NCBI GenBank assembly: GCA_027079895.1 | Contig: JALWUZ010000054.1 | Span: 1-8,798, forward strand | DNA length: 8,798 nt | Direction of reading: 5' to 3' | From: Anaerolineae bacterium | GTDB taxonomy: Bacteria; Chloroflexota; Anaerolineae; B4-G1 | Shown here: positions 1-7,700 of the stretch, piece after piece | How positions within the stretch are numbered: position 1 is the stretch's first letter | Layout of the letters: each line of letters begins with the position of its first letter | Translations under genes and position numbers: made by a program | Notes under the pieces: model-generated | Database searches by the model: none | Seen by the model: the letters and a program-made list of their open reading frames with translations, nothing else | Told to the model about the DNA's origin: nothing

Positions 1-489
1 CTGACGCCCACGCCCAGGCCGCCCACCAAAACGCCGACCCCTACACCGACGTTCAAGTGGCCGGATACCGCCGTCCCTTCCGCCACTCCGACGGAGACGC
101 CGATCGCCACCCGCTCGCCCTGGCCGTTCACTTACGAAGTGAGTTTCATCACCCCCCAGTACGGCTGCGGCTGGACCGGCGTCGCCGGGAAGGTGCAGGA
201 CTTGGACGGCAACCCGCTGGCTGGCTACCCGGTCCACATCTGGGGCGCGGGCATAGACACCGTCGTCACCGCCGGTGCCGACGCCCGCTACAACACCATC
301 TACGGCAGCCCGGCGGCCTGGGAGCAGTTCTTCGACAGCAGCCCAAAGCCGATGCAGGTACGGGTGCAGTTGCACGACCCGTACCGCGACGACCATCCTC
401 CGGTCTCCGAGGAGGTGGTGCTCGACTTCCCCGGCTACTGCGGCGGGGCCCTGGGCTACGTCGTGTTCACGATGAACCACGAGTATTGA
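1..489 (+). CDS. C-terminal part of a secreted/surface protein with TP-rich linker (partial, 5' end outside window)
   Basis: The frame is open from base 1 to the TGA at 487-489, giving 162 residues. The first Met in this frame (139) lies inside the protein, so the gene begins upstream of the window. The first ~40 residues are a Thr/Pro-rich linker (LTPTPRPPTKTPTPTPTF) of the kind that joins extracellular domains in Chloroflexota. It is followed by a ~110-residue globular domain. That domain opens with CGWTGVAGKVQDLDGNPLAG, which resembles the carboxypeptidase-regulatory-like or beta-sandwich repeats with a 'G.V.D..G.PL.G..V' pattern. Two Cys (in YGCGW and GYCGG) flank the domain and could form a disulfide. 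I see no catalytic motif and cannot assign a function. It is probably exported, since such linkers are rarely cytoplasmic, but the signal peptide would be outside the window. Confidence 0.75.
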   Translation: MTPTPRPPTKTPTPTPTFKWPDTAVPSATPTETPIATRSPWPFTYEVSFITPQYGCGWTGVAGKVQDLDGNPLAGYPVHIWGAGIDTVVTAGADARYNTIYGSPAAWEQFFDSSPKPMQVRVQLHDPYRDDHPPVSEEVVLDFPGYCGGALGYVVFTMNHEY

Positions 490-504
490 CGGCAGGCGGA
501 CGCC

Positions 505-511
505 GAGGTGG
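505..511 (+). promoter_or_regulatory. Ribosome binding site of the KaiC-like ATPase gene
   Basis: GAGGTGG lies 3-4 nt before the ATG at 515. It supports this start rather than an internal one. The gap after the preceding stop is only 25 nt and shows no convincing promoter, so this gene is probably read from an upstream promoter. Confidence 0.6.
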
Positions 512-514
512 ACG

Positions 515-1249
515 ATGGCCGACGGACGAGTCACTACCGGTATCAAGGGGTTCGACGAGATGTTGGGCGGGGGGTTCTTGCCCGGCTCGCTGGTGCTGGT
601 GCGGGGCGCGCCGGGAACCGGCAAGACTTCCCTCGCGCTCCAGTTCCTCATCCACGGCGCGACCGCGTGCGATGAGCCCGGCCTGCTCATCTCCTTCGAG
701 GAGTTCCCCAATTCTTTCTACCGGGATGCCGAATCGCTGGGATGGGACCTGCGGGCCATCGAAGAGAGCGGCCGGCTGCACCTGATGTTCACCTCGCCGG
801 AGGTCTTCCTGGCCTCCCTGGAATCGCCCGACAGCCGCCTCAATCACCTCATCCGGGAAGCCGGTATCCAACGCCTGGTGCTGGACAGCGTCTCCCACTT
901 CGACCGGCTCACCAGCGACCCCCAGGAGTTGCGTCACCTCTACACCTCCGTTGCCAACGGCCTGCGCCGGGAGCGGGTCACGGCCGTGCTGCTCGGTGAG
1001 GAAAGCCGCTCGATGTACAGCCGGGCTTTCAAAGGGGGGATCTCCTTCATCGTGGACGCGATCGTGATGCTGCGGTACGTGGAGATCGAAAGCGCGATGC
1101 AGCGGGCGATTACGGTGCTGAAGATGCGCGGCTCCAATCACGCCAAAGAGATTCGGCGGTACGAGATTCGCCCCGGCGGGATTCAGGTGCTGGACGTTTT
1201 CGCCGGACGGGCCGGCCTGCTCAGCGGCTCGCCGCACCGCATCGTCTGA
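515..1249 (+). CDS. KaiC/RAD55-family single-domain RecA-like ATPase
   Basis: This 244-residue protein has one RecA-fold domain of the KaiC/RadA/RAD55 type. Near the N-terminus is TGIKGFDEMLGGGFLPGS, the usual KaiC-family lead-in, followed by Walker A GAPGTGKT (residues 31-38). The paired glutamates in FEEF (about 62-63) match the KaiC catalytic Glu position. Walker B is LVLDS (121-125). The C-terminal KMRGSNHAKEIRRYEI (203-218) matches the KaiC strand pair that carries 'K.R.S.H....R.f.I'. True KaiC has two such domains and a phosphorylation tail. This protein has one domain and no tail, so it is not a clock KaiC. The family includes archaeal and bacterial ATPases with signalling, motility or recombination roles, and the specific role here is unknown. 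It is cytoplasmic. The start at 515 is supported by GAGGTG 4 nt upstream. Its stop is 1 nt before rsmI, which suggests co-translation. Confidence 0.85.
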   Translation: MADGRVTTGIKGFDEMLGGGFLPGSLVLVRGAPGTGKTSLALQFLIHGATACDEPGLLISFEEFPNSFYRDAESLGWDLRAIEESGRLHLMFTSPEVFLASLESPDSRLNHLIREAGIQRLVLDSVSHFDRLTSDPQELRHLYTSVANGLRRERVTAVLLGEESRSMYSRAFKGGISFIVDAIVMLRYVEIESAMQRAITVLKMRGSNHAKEIRRYEIRPGGIQVLDVFAGRAGLLSGSPHRIV

Positions 1250-1250
1250 A

Positions 1251-2078
1251 GTGAGCACGCTCTACCTGGTCGGCACGCCAATCGGCAACCTGGAGGACAT
1301 CACCTACCGCGCGGTGCGGGTGCTCAAGGAGGTGTCGCTCATCGCGGCGGAGGATACCCGCCGCGCCCGCATACTCGCCCGCCGGTACGCGATCGAGACC
1401 CCCATCACCAGTTACTTCGAGGGGAACGAGCAGGCCAAACTGGGGTCGCTGCTGGCGGCTCTGGACGCCGGCGACGTAGCCCTCATCTCCGAGGCCGGCA
1501 TGCCGGCCCTCTCCGACCCCGGTTACGACCTGGCGCGGGCCGCCGTCGCCCGTGGGCACACAGTGACGGCGGTGCCGGGCCCCTCCGCCCCCATCGTGGC
1601 CCTCGTGCTCTCCGGCCTCCCCACCGACCGCTTCCTCTACCTGGGATTCCTCCCGCGCCGCGCCCCGGAGCGGCGGGCCCTGCTGTCCGCCGTAGCCGAC
1701 GAGCCCTACACCCTGATTTGCTTCGAGGCCCCCCACCGACTGCGCCGCAGCCTGGCGGACATGGCGGCCCGGCTGGGCGACGACCGCCCCATAGCCATCT
1801 GCCGCGAGTTGACCAAGTTGCACGAGGAGGTCTGGCGGGGCACGGTGAGGGAGGCACAGGCCCACTTCGAGGCGGTCGAACCGCGCGGGGAGTTTACCCT
1901 GGTCATCGGCGGCGCGCCGGCGGAGGCCCGCTGGAGCGCGGAACGGGTGGCGGCGGAGATGGAGAGACTGCGGGCGCAGGGGGTCGCCCGCTCGACGGCG
2001 GCCCGGCAGGTGGCCGCCGCGTCCGGCTGGAAACGGTCGGAGGTCTACAGTCTGGGGCTGCCGGACGAGCGCGATTGA
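1251..2078 (+). CDS. rsmI: 16S rRNA (cytidine(1402)-2'-O)-methyltransferase
   Basis: This 275-residue protein is a full-length RsmI of the SAM-dependent tetrapyrrole-methylase fold. It methylates the 2'-O of C1402 in the 16S rRNA decoding centre and helps start-codon fidelity. Family motifs appear in order: LYLVGTPIGNLEDIT (4-18, SAM-site loop), AAEDTRRARIL (32-42), ISEAGMPALSDPGYDL (79-94), VPGPSAPIVALVLSGLP (108-124), CFEAPHRL (157-164) and CRELTKLHEEVWRG (184-197). The usual AGTP is AGMP here, a mild change. The C-terminal segment (224-275) is a small helical domain with GVARSTAARQVA, as in other RsmI. The start is GTG at 1251, and it places the GTPIGN motif at the normal distance from the N-terminus. 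It has no good Shine-Dalgarno and sits 1 nt after the previous stop, so it probably depends on translational coupling. The gene ends 17 nt from the convergent glycosyltransferase gene. Confidence 0.97.
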   Translation: MSTLYLVGTPIGNLEDITYRAVRVLKEVSLIAAEDTRRARILARRYAIETPITSYFEGNEQAKLGSLLAALDAGDVALISEAGMPALSDPGYDLARAAVARGHTVTAVPGPSAPIVALVLSGLPTDRFLYLGFLPRRAPERRALLSAVADEPYTLICFEAPHRLRRSLADMAARLGDDRPIAICRELTKLHEEVWRGTVREAQAHFEAVEPRGEFTLVIGGAPAEARWSAERVAAEMERLRAQGVARSTAARQVAAASGWKRSEVYSLGLPDERD

Positions 2079-2095
2079 CGGAGCCGGTCAGGCCG

Positions 2096-2893
2096 TCAGT
2101 CGGCGTCGTACAGGCCCCGCATTCGGTTGACCTGCACGCGGAGCACCTCTTTCGCCATCTCGACCGACTCCTTGAGGTAGCGGCTCAACTCCCCACTCTG
2201 CCCCTTAGTGTCGCTCTCGTCCCGGTTCTCCCACTCCACCTCGACCTCTTTGATGGCATATCCGGCCCGCTCGAACAGGTAGAGCAGTTCCACGTCGTAG
2301 GCGGAGACCTTCCACCCCTGGGGGCGGGCCTTCCGCTTGAAGAATTGGAGGCGCGGGAAAACCCGCACCGCCGCTTCCCGCCGACAGGACTTGAAGCCGC
2401 ACTGCGTGTCGCTGATGTCCCGCAAGATGAACATCCGGCGCAGAGCGCGGAACACGATGCTCCCCACCTGGCGGATGACGGAGAACCCCTCGCGCGAGAT
2501 GCCCCGCGACCCGATGACCACGTCGAAACCGGCCTCGTACCAGGGGAGCAGTTTGCCCAGTTCGCCGATTGGGGTGGACTGATCCATGTCGGTGAACAGG
2601 ACGATCTCCCCTCTGGCCCGCTGAATCCCGGCCCAGACCGCCGCCGGCTTCCCCCCGTGCGGGATGTCGAGCAGGAAGAAGTGCTCCGCGTCGGCGACGA
2701 ACTCCTGCACCAGAGCCCGGCTGCCGTCCGTCGAGCCGTCGTTGACGATGAGCACCTCCCAGGGATAATCCTGTTCGGCCAGATAACGCTGCACCTCCGC
2801 CAGCACCCCCCGCCGGAGATTCTTCTCCTCGTTGTAGCAGGGGATGATGACGGACAGATGGGGTCGAGAGTCCACAGTGGGTTCGCCGCTCAT
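2096..2893 (-). CDS. Family 2 glycosyltransferase, dolichyl/polyprenyl-phosphate sugar synthase type
   Basis: This 265-residue GT2 enzyme has a GT-A fold. Motifs are SVIIPCYNEE (14-23), the nucleotide-binding VNDGSTDGS (50-58), the metal-binding DxD in TDMDQS (101-106), VIGSR (126-130) and SDTQCGFK (161-168). The last is typical of the DPM1/ALG5-like group, which moves a hexose from a nucleotide sugar to a polyprenyl phosphate at the inner face of the membrane. No transmembrane segment or GtrA domain is visible at the C-terminus, so it is probably peripheral. A longer frame opens at 3025 but would overlap 130 nt of the Cas6-like gene and encode a low-complexity leader. ATG 2893 puts the first motif at residue 14, as in the family. 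It starts 2 nt after the Cas6-like stop and has only a weak Shine-Dalgarno, so it is likely read with the cassette. It has no obvious functional link to CRISPR. The donor sugar cannot be told from sequence. Confidence 0.92.
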   Translation of the reverse strand: MSGEPTVDSRPHLSVIIPCYNEEKNLRRGVLAEVQRYLAEQDYPWEVLIVNDGSTDGSRALVQEFVADAEHFFLLDIPHGGKPAAVWAGIQRARGEIVLFTDMDQSTPIGELGKLLPWYEAGFDVVIGSRGISREGFSVIRQVGSIVFRALRRMFILRDISDTQCGFKSCRREAAVRVFPRLQFFKRKARPQGWKVSAYDVELLYLFERAGYAIKEVEVEWENRDESDTKGQSGELSRYLKESVEMAKEVLRVQVNRMRGLYDAD

Positions 2894-2895
2894 AG

Positions 2896-3897
2896 TCAAC
2901 TTGCCGAGATGGAGAACGTGCCGCACCCCAGATGAGTCTGCCGGCCGATGTGGAGGATTGAGGCCAGCGTCAGGTAGGGGATGAGGGGGCGCGGGATGAC
3001 CGGGTAGCGCACCGAACCGCTCCACCGGCCCGGTATGTAACGCCCCGGTTCCAGCGCGGTGCGGGCGATGGGGATGGTGGCGGCGTGCTCCAACGCCCCC
3101 AGGAAGGCGTCCCGCTCGTCGGCGTCCAGGGCGTCCAGGATGTCCGTCGGTGCGTGATGCTTGCCGGGCAGCAGGTCGCTCATCCGGGCCTGCAACGCTT
3201 CGAGGAGGCGGCGCAGCGTCGGCAACTCATCCTTGTAAGGCGCCGACCGCCGCTTGTAAACGCGGTCGCCGGGTGTCAGGTCGAAGGGGGTCCGCCAGGT
3301 CAGCGTATCCGGCACCCTGTCCGACTGCCACTCGAACGACAGGCCCTCGGCCCACTGGGTCGGAGTGGCCCGGTAACTCAAATCCAGGTGGCCGCCGCGC
3401 ACGATCGGCTCCCAGCGCGGCCCGCGGGCGACGTAAATCGCATGCACGTCGAACCGCCCCCAGACCGTGCTCTGTTGACGCCATTGCGCCTGACTGCCGA
3501 CCTCCTCCATCGTCGGGAGGATGAACTCCAGGAAAAAGCCGTGATCGGCGTCCTCCCCCAGCAACTTGAGTTCCCACAGAATCAACTCATCCTGCCCGTA
3601 AGTCCACTTGCCGGGGTAGGGGAACAGGACGACTTTCACTGGCCAGGGGTCGGCGATGGGGAAGCCCAAGACCTGCTTCGGCTGCCCGACGACGGCGGGG
3701 CCGCCGAACTCGTCCCAGACGGCCAACGCCTTGCGCCAGGGCAACCCCTGTTGGGTCGGGAGACGGTTCGCGATCGTCGTGCCCAGCACCAGGGAGATGT
3801 CCGACGGCAGCCAGCGGGGAAGGCGCACCAGCGACCCGGTGACTCTCCAAACGATGAGGTAGCGAATCAGTTTAATCGGCTTGATAAAATTCCACAT
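2896..3897 (-). CDS. cas6: Cas6-family RAMP protein (probable pre-crRNA endoribonuclease)
   Basis: The protein has 333 residues. From memory of the PF10040-type Cas6 family, the order of conserved blocks fits: PWPVKVVLFPYPGKWTYGQD (84-103, matching 'P.PyvL.P......Ge'), LILWELKLLGEDADHGFFLE (105-124, 'L.f.l.LfG.A'), WRTPFDLTPGD (201-211, 'TPlrl'), a helix LRRLLEALQARMSDLL (228-243), then GRWSGSVRYPV (290-300) and the glycine-rich end LASILHIGRQTHLGCGTFSI (311-330, 'lgellHiGk.ttfGlG'). These proteins have two ferredoxin-like RAMP folds and cut CRISPR repeats to make crRNAs. The N-terminal part is weaker. The usual 'lRGafG' and Cys cluster are absent, and the first His is residue 119, so the catalytic residue is uncertain. 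The start ATG 3897 lies inside the preceding gene (26-nt overlap), with almost no Shine-Dalgarno, suggesting coupled translation. The alternative is a structural RAMP subunit rather than a nuclease. Confidence 0.82.
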   Translation of the reverse strand: MWNFIKPIKLIRYLIVWRVTGSLVRLPRWLPSDISLVLGTTIANRLPTQQGLPWRKALAVWDEFGGPAVVGQPKQVLGFPIADPWPVKVVLFPYPGKWTYGQDELILWELKLLGEDADHGFFLEFILPTMEEVGSQAQWRQQSTVWGRFDVHAIYVARGPRWEPIVRGGHLDLSYRATPTQWAEGLSFEWQSDRVPDTLTWRTPFDLTPGDRVYKRRSAPYKDELPTLRRLLEALQARMSDLLPGKHHAPTDILDALDADERDAFLGALEHAATIPIARTALEPGRYIPGRWSGSVRYPVIPRPLIPYLTLASILHIGRQTHLGCGTFSISAS

Positions 3898-4759
3898 ACT
3901 CGATGAGGTCGTACAACAGCCGAATCCGCTGAGGCGGCCAGTGACGCACCCGCCACGAGTTCAGCATATCTTTGGCCTCCTGGGTCAACATCCCCATCAG
4001 CCGTCCCCAGTAGAACCGCTCCTCGCCGGGGTTGTCCAGATTCACCAACTGGTAGAGAATCTCCTGCTCCTCCGGGCGCAACACCGTCCTGAACACCGCC
4101 GCCATCTCCAACAGGCTCAAGAAATCGGCCACCTCGAAGGTCAGGATGCCCTGTTTTTCCAGCACAGACGGCTTCAGGAGTTGGTGCGGGGAGGAGAAGA
4201 ACCGCACCCGCAACGAGTCCATCGCGTACCGTCTCTCCTGATGATTGACCCGGCACAGAATCTCCCCCATACTGGTGCCCGGTCGGTTGCCGGACGGAGG
4301 GAAAATCTGCACCATCCCGCGCAGGTCGGAGCCGTGGTAGAGCACCAATTCCTGCAACCAGGGCTTCAACTGGCGGCGGTGCATCATCAGCAGAAAGTGG
4401 CGTTCATCCAGGACGAAATCGCCCCACACGTGCTCGGCGTAGAACCCCTCGTGCGCCCACAGGTGGCGGGGCAGGCGGTTGACGTACCCCCACACGAGGA
4501 CCGCCTGGCGTGAGCGGCGGTCCACGTACCGCGCCTGGGTGGTGATGGCCGCGCAGGTGGGGCAGTACCGCATCTCCGGCGGATGAGCGTACAGCCAACA
4601 CCGTTCACAGGGCTCGTCCAGGGCGGAAATAGGCGGCCCGATTTCCTCCCACTCCTCCTGGGGCGGGAAGAGATCGGGCCGGGTACGCAGGAAAACCAAA
4701 GTCGCCAACAGTTCCGCGCCGGTGCGACTGCGGCGCAGCCAGTCGAAACTACTGAGCAT
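3872..4759 (-). CDS. Zinc-ribbon protein of unknown function in the RAMP cassette
   Basis: This 295-residue protein belongs to no family I recognise. It opens with a helical stretch (1-30). Next is a four-cysteine zinc ribbon: C51 and C54 in EPCERCW, C66 and C69 in YCPTC, with 11 residues between the pairs. The middle (75-190) is rich in aromatic and basic residues and looks beta-rich. The C-terminal ~105 residues, from KPSVLEKQGILTFEVADFL, are predominantly helical and end in LIEYVEFYQAD. No signal peptide, membrane span or nuclease motif is seen. A longer frame reaches 4870, but ATG 4759 has GGAAGG 6 nt upstream and overlaps the RAMP gene's stop by only 11 nt, so it is preferred. Its position between the RAMP fusion and the Cas6-like gene suggests a subunit or partner of the same complex. 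Speculative roles are small-subunit (Cas11-like), RNA-binding or target-recognition factor. Confidence 0.8.
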   Translation of the reverse strand: MLSSFDWLRRSRTGAELLATLVFLRTRPDLFPPQEEWEEIGPPISALDEPCERCWLYAHPPEMRYCPTCAAITTQARYVDRRSRQAVLVWGYVNRLPRHLWAHEGFYAEHVWGDFVLDERHFLLMMHRRQLKPWLQELVLYHGSDLRGMVQIFPPSGNRPGTSMGEILCRVNHQERRYAMDSLRVRFFSSPHQLLKPSVLEKQGILTFEVADFLSLLEMAAVFRTVLRPEEQEILYQLVNLDNPGEERFYWGRLMGMLTQEAKDMLNSWRVRHWPPQRIRLLYDLIEYVEFYQAD

Positions 4760-7700
4760 GAAGAGCCTTCCGCAGGGCCGGGTAGTTACGGATGACGCCG
4801 GTGTCGAGCCACTCGTCCGCCACCAGCGGCAGCCGCCAATCGTCGCCGGAGTACCGCTTCTCCCAATCAATCAGGAAACTCTCCGGTTGGATGCTGAGCC
4901 GCAGGCTGCCGAAGCCTAGATAACGGGCGTGTCCCAGTTTGTGCGCCAGGTCGGGCTCCAACACCACCGACCAGATCAGCCGCCGCAACTCCTCGTCCTC
5001 CAGATTCCAGAACCGGATGGTGAACCGCGCCCGCGAGCCGGGCAGGATGGCGCGGAAGTAACTGGCCTGGAAAGTGTCCGGGTGGAACTCGTCCAGGCGT
5101 TGGGCGATGGGAGCCAGCGGGGCGTGCGGGAAGAGCCGCCAGGTGTTGGCGATGAGCAACTTGGCGGACGGGCCGCTTTCCGTCTCGTGCCACGCGCCAC
5201 CCGTGTATTGCCATTGGCCGTAGGGGTACGGGACTTTGTACCAGGCCAATTCCGGCTCGTCGAACAGGCCGAAGCCGAAGGAGAGCCGCCCCATCAGGGC
5301 TTGATTGGGCCCCGTCCCCACCCAGCCGAAGAGGCTCTCCACCGGGTTCAGGTGGCCGAGGTCAGCGCCACCCTTGCGGGAGTCACTGGCGATGGCGTAG
5401 ATCTGGCGAATCATCCCCTTGAGACTGTTGCTGGGCAGGGCGTAGACGCGCTCCGCCTCCCGCTTGGAGGCCTCCGGCGGCGACATAGAGAAGAAATCCC
5501 AGCCGTTGACCGGGCCCTCCTCCAACATCGCCGTGAAGGACGGCTCGCCGCTCTCGCGGATGTGGAGCGGGGTCAGCACCTCCGCCTCCACCGTCAGCGT
5601 GCCGCAGTGCCCCCCGAAGGCCCGATGGGAGATGAACCCGGCGGCGGCCCGGGGTGGCTTCTGGGCCACCTGCGGCTTGGCAGGCGACAAGGGGGCGAGG
5701 GCCCGAAGTGCCTCCTCCGCTTCCGCCCCTTCCAGGTCCAGCCGCTGCCAGATACCGTCCGGGGTCAATTCCCGCTCGCCGAACAGGCGCGCCCCCGCCG
5801 CGTCCGACCCCGTCGTCCGCCAGATGAGCCCGGCGACGCTGGCCCGCACCCAGCCGAACCCGCTGGTCTTCTCGCCGCCGATGGGGATATCCCCCTTGCG
5901 GAAATCGTCGAGCAGGTGGGCGAGGACGGTGAGGGCTTCCAGGTCGTCCTCCGTCACGTCCTGCAAGTCCAACTGCATGCGGAACGTCAGGTGGTCGCCG
6001 TAGGCGAAGAGGTAATCCCGCTTGGCGGCCTCGACGGGTCGCCCGGTGCGGGGATTCATCCGCACCCCGTCCATCGAGCACCAGGCCCGCTCCGGGTCGA
6101 GGGGGTCGGTCAGGTAGGCGTCGGAGAACAGCACCAGCCCCCGCTTCCCCTGGGCGCCGAAGAGCCGCTCCAGCACCCGCTTCGTCCGCCCCGACTCCCC
6201 CCAGAGGGTATTCAGCACCTGCGCGGCCCGTTTGCGGAACGCCCCCTTGAGAGTGCTGCCGGGGACGTAGATCTCCCACATTCCCTCCTCCTGCGCGGAC
6301 GGCGACCAGGTCAGCATGCGCATAAACACCGTGTCGTAGGGCTTGCCGTACCGTCGGGAGATGACCCGGTTGAAAGGCCCTCCGGCGCGGAAGTCCACGT
6401 TGGGAGCCTGCGCCAATTCCTGCCGGGCCAGTTCCCGGTAGGTCTTGAGGAAAGCAATCATATTCTCGTCGTTGACGATGCTCTTGTTCAGGTTCTTGGG
6501 GTTGAGCATGTGGCGGTACTTGACCCGGCGATGGGCCTCGAGGAAAGCCCGCCAGGTGGCCGGGCGGATGCCCTCCGGCACGGCGTCCGGGTCGCCCCAC
6601 TGGTACTCGCCGATCTTGCGCTGAAGGAGCATGCGCTTGATTTGGAGGTGCTCCTCGCGGGTGGCGATCTCGGCGTCTACCCAGGAATCGCTCCGAATCA
6701 GGTTGATCTGCTGGTCAATCTGCTCGTAGAGCCAGGGGAGGATCTTCTCGCAGGCCGGGGTCAGCACCTCGACCAGTTCATCCTCGCTGTGGATGTGGGC
6801 GGCCAGCACCTCCTCCAAAGCCGCCTCGAACCCCAGCGCGTCGGCCACCTCCCGCCACTCCTCCTGCGGGAAGGCGTAACTGGACTCCTGACGGCGCACC
6901 ATCACTTTGAGGATGCGCTTGGCCATGTTGGCCTTGTCCCCCAACGCCTCCTCGAAGGCCTCACGGGCGGCCTCCTGGGTGGGGAAAGGCTGTTCGGCGA
7001 GCGGTTGAATCAAGGCGATGACTTTCTTGGACAGGCCGTACTTCCCCTTGCCGAGTTTGGTCAGGGCTTTGGAGGTCAGTACCCAGTTCTCCGTCTCGCC
7101 GGCGGCCTGCTCTTGCAGCCAGATGGCGATCGCTCTGGGCAGGTAGGCGGCGAACTTCTTTTTCCAATCCTCCGGATTGAGGATCGGCCCGGCCAGGCTC
7201 ATCTCCAACCGCTCGCGGATGGGACGGGGGATGACGCGCATAGCCTCCACCAGGCGGCGGCCCTCGATGGCGGCGAAGGAGGGCATATCCGGGTCCACCT
7301 TGCCCCAGTTCCAGCCGACCAGGACGGGGTTCAGCGCGTTGAAGGTCAGCACCACCCGCAGGTGATTGACGCCGGGCTGGACGGCCGGGACCGTCGCGGC
7401 TGCGGCGGCGATGGCCTCAGGGATTTCCATCTCCAGGCGCACCCGGCCCAGCCCCTTGCTCTTCCCGGCCCCGAACCAGAAGCGGCCCTCCTGCAATTCC
7501 CGCAGAAGGTAGTAGAGGCGGGCGGCGTTCTGCCCTCTCTCGAGCATTGACTCCTTGACGTGCAGGACGAAGTCGAACACCGCGCCCTTGAACACCGTCT
7601 CCATCTTGTAGTTCGCGTTCGACTCGGCGGCCCACCGGTCGGGGTCCAACTTGAGGCCCATCCGCATGTCGAAAAAACGGTCGCGGGTGTAACTGCTCTC

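Noticed and set aside
2077..2097. Small inverted repeat GACGG/CCGTC between the convergent rsmI and glycosyltransferase genes
   Set aside because: It has only a 5-bp stem with an 11-nt loop and no T-run on either side. It is too weak to call a terminator.
1718..2935. Plus-strand open frame of 405 codons across the rsmI end and the glycosyltransferase
   Set aside because: It spans two genes with strong family motifs in other frames and has no recognisable domain itself.
2894..3025. Upstream extension of the glycosyltransferase to a start at 3025
   Set aside because: The extra 44 residues are Pro/His-rich shadow of the Cas6-like gene. The family's first motif normally lies close to the N-terminus, as it does from ATG 2893.
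3085..3906. Plus-strand open frame of 273 codons opposite the Cas6-like gene
   Set aside because: The composition is biased with no motif, and the opposite strand carries the Cas6 C-terminal signature.
4760..4870. Upstream extension of the zinc-ribbon protein to a start at 4870
   Set aside because: It would overlap the RAMP gene by 122 nt and add a Ser/Gly/Arg-rich leader. ATG 4759 has a proper GGAAGG site.
4929..7550. Very long plus-strand open frame (873 codons) opposite the RAMP fusion gene
   Set aside because: Its translation is low-complexity (Gly, Pro, Arg, His, Gln, Leu rich) with no motif. It mirrors the codon bias of the minus-strand gene, which has clear RAMP motifs. It is a GC-rich antisense shadow.
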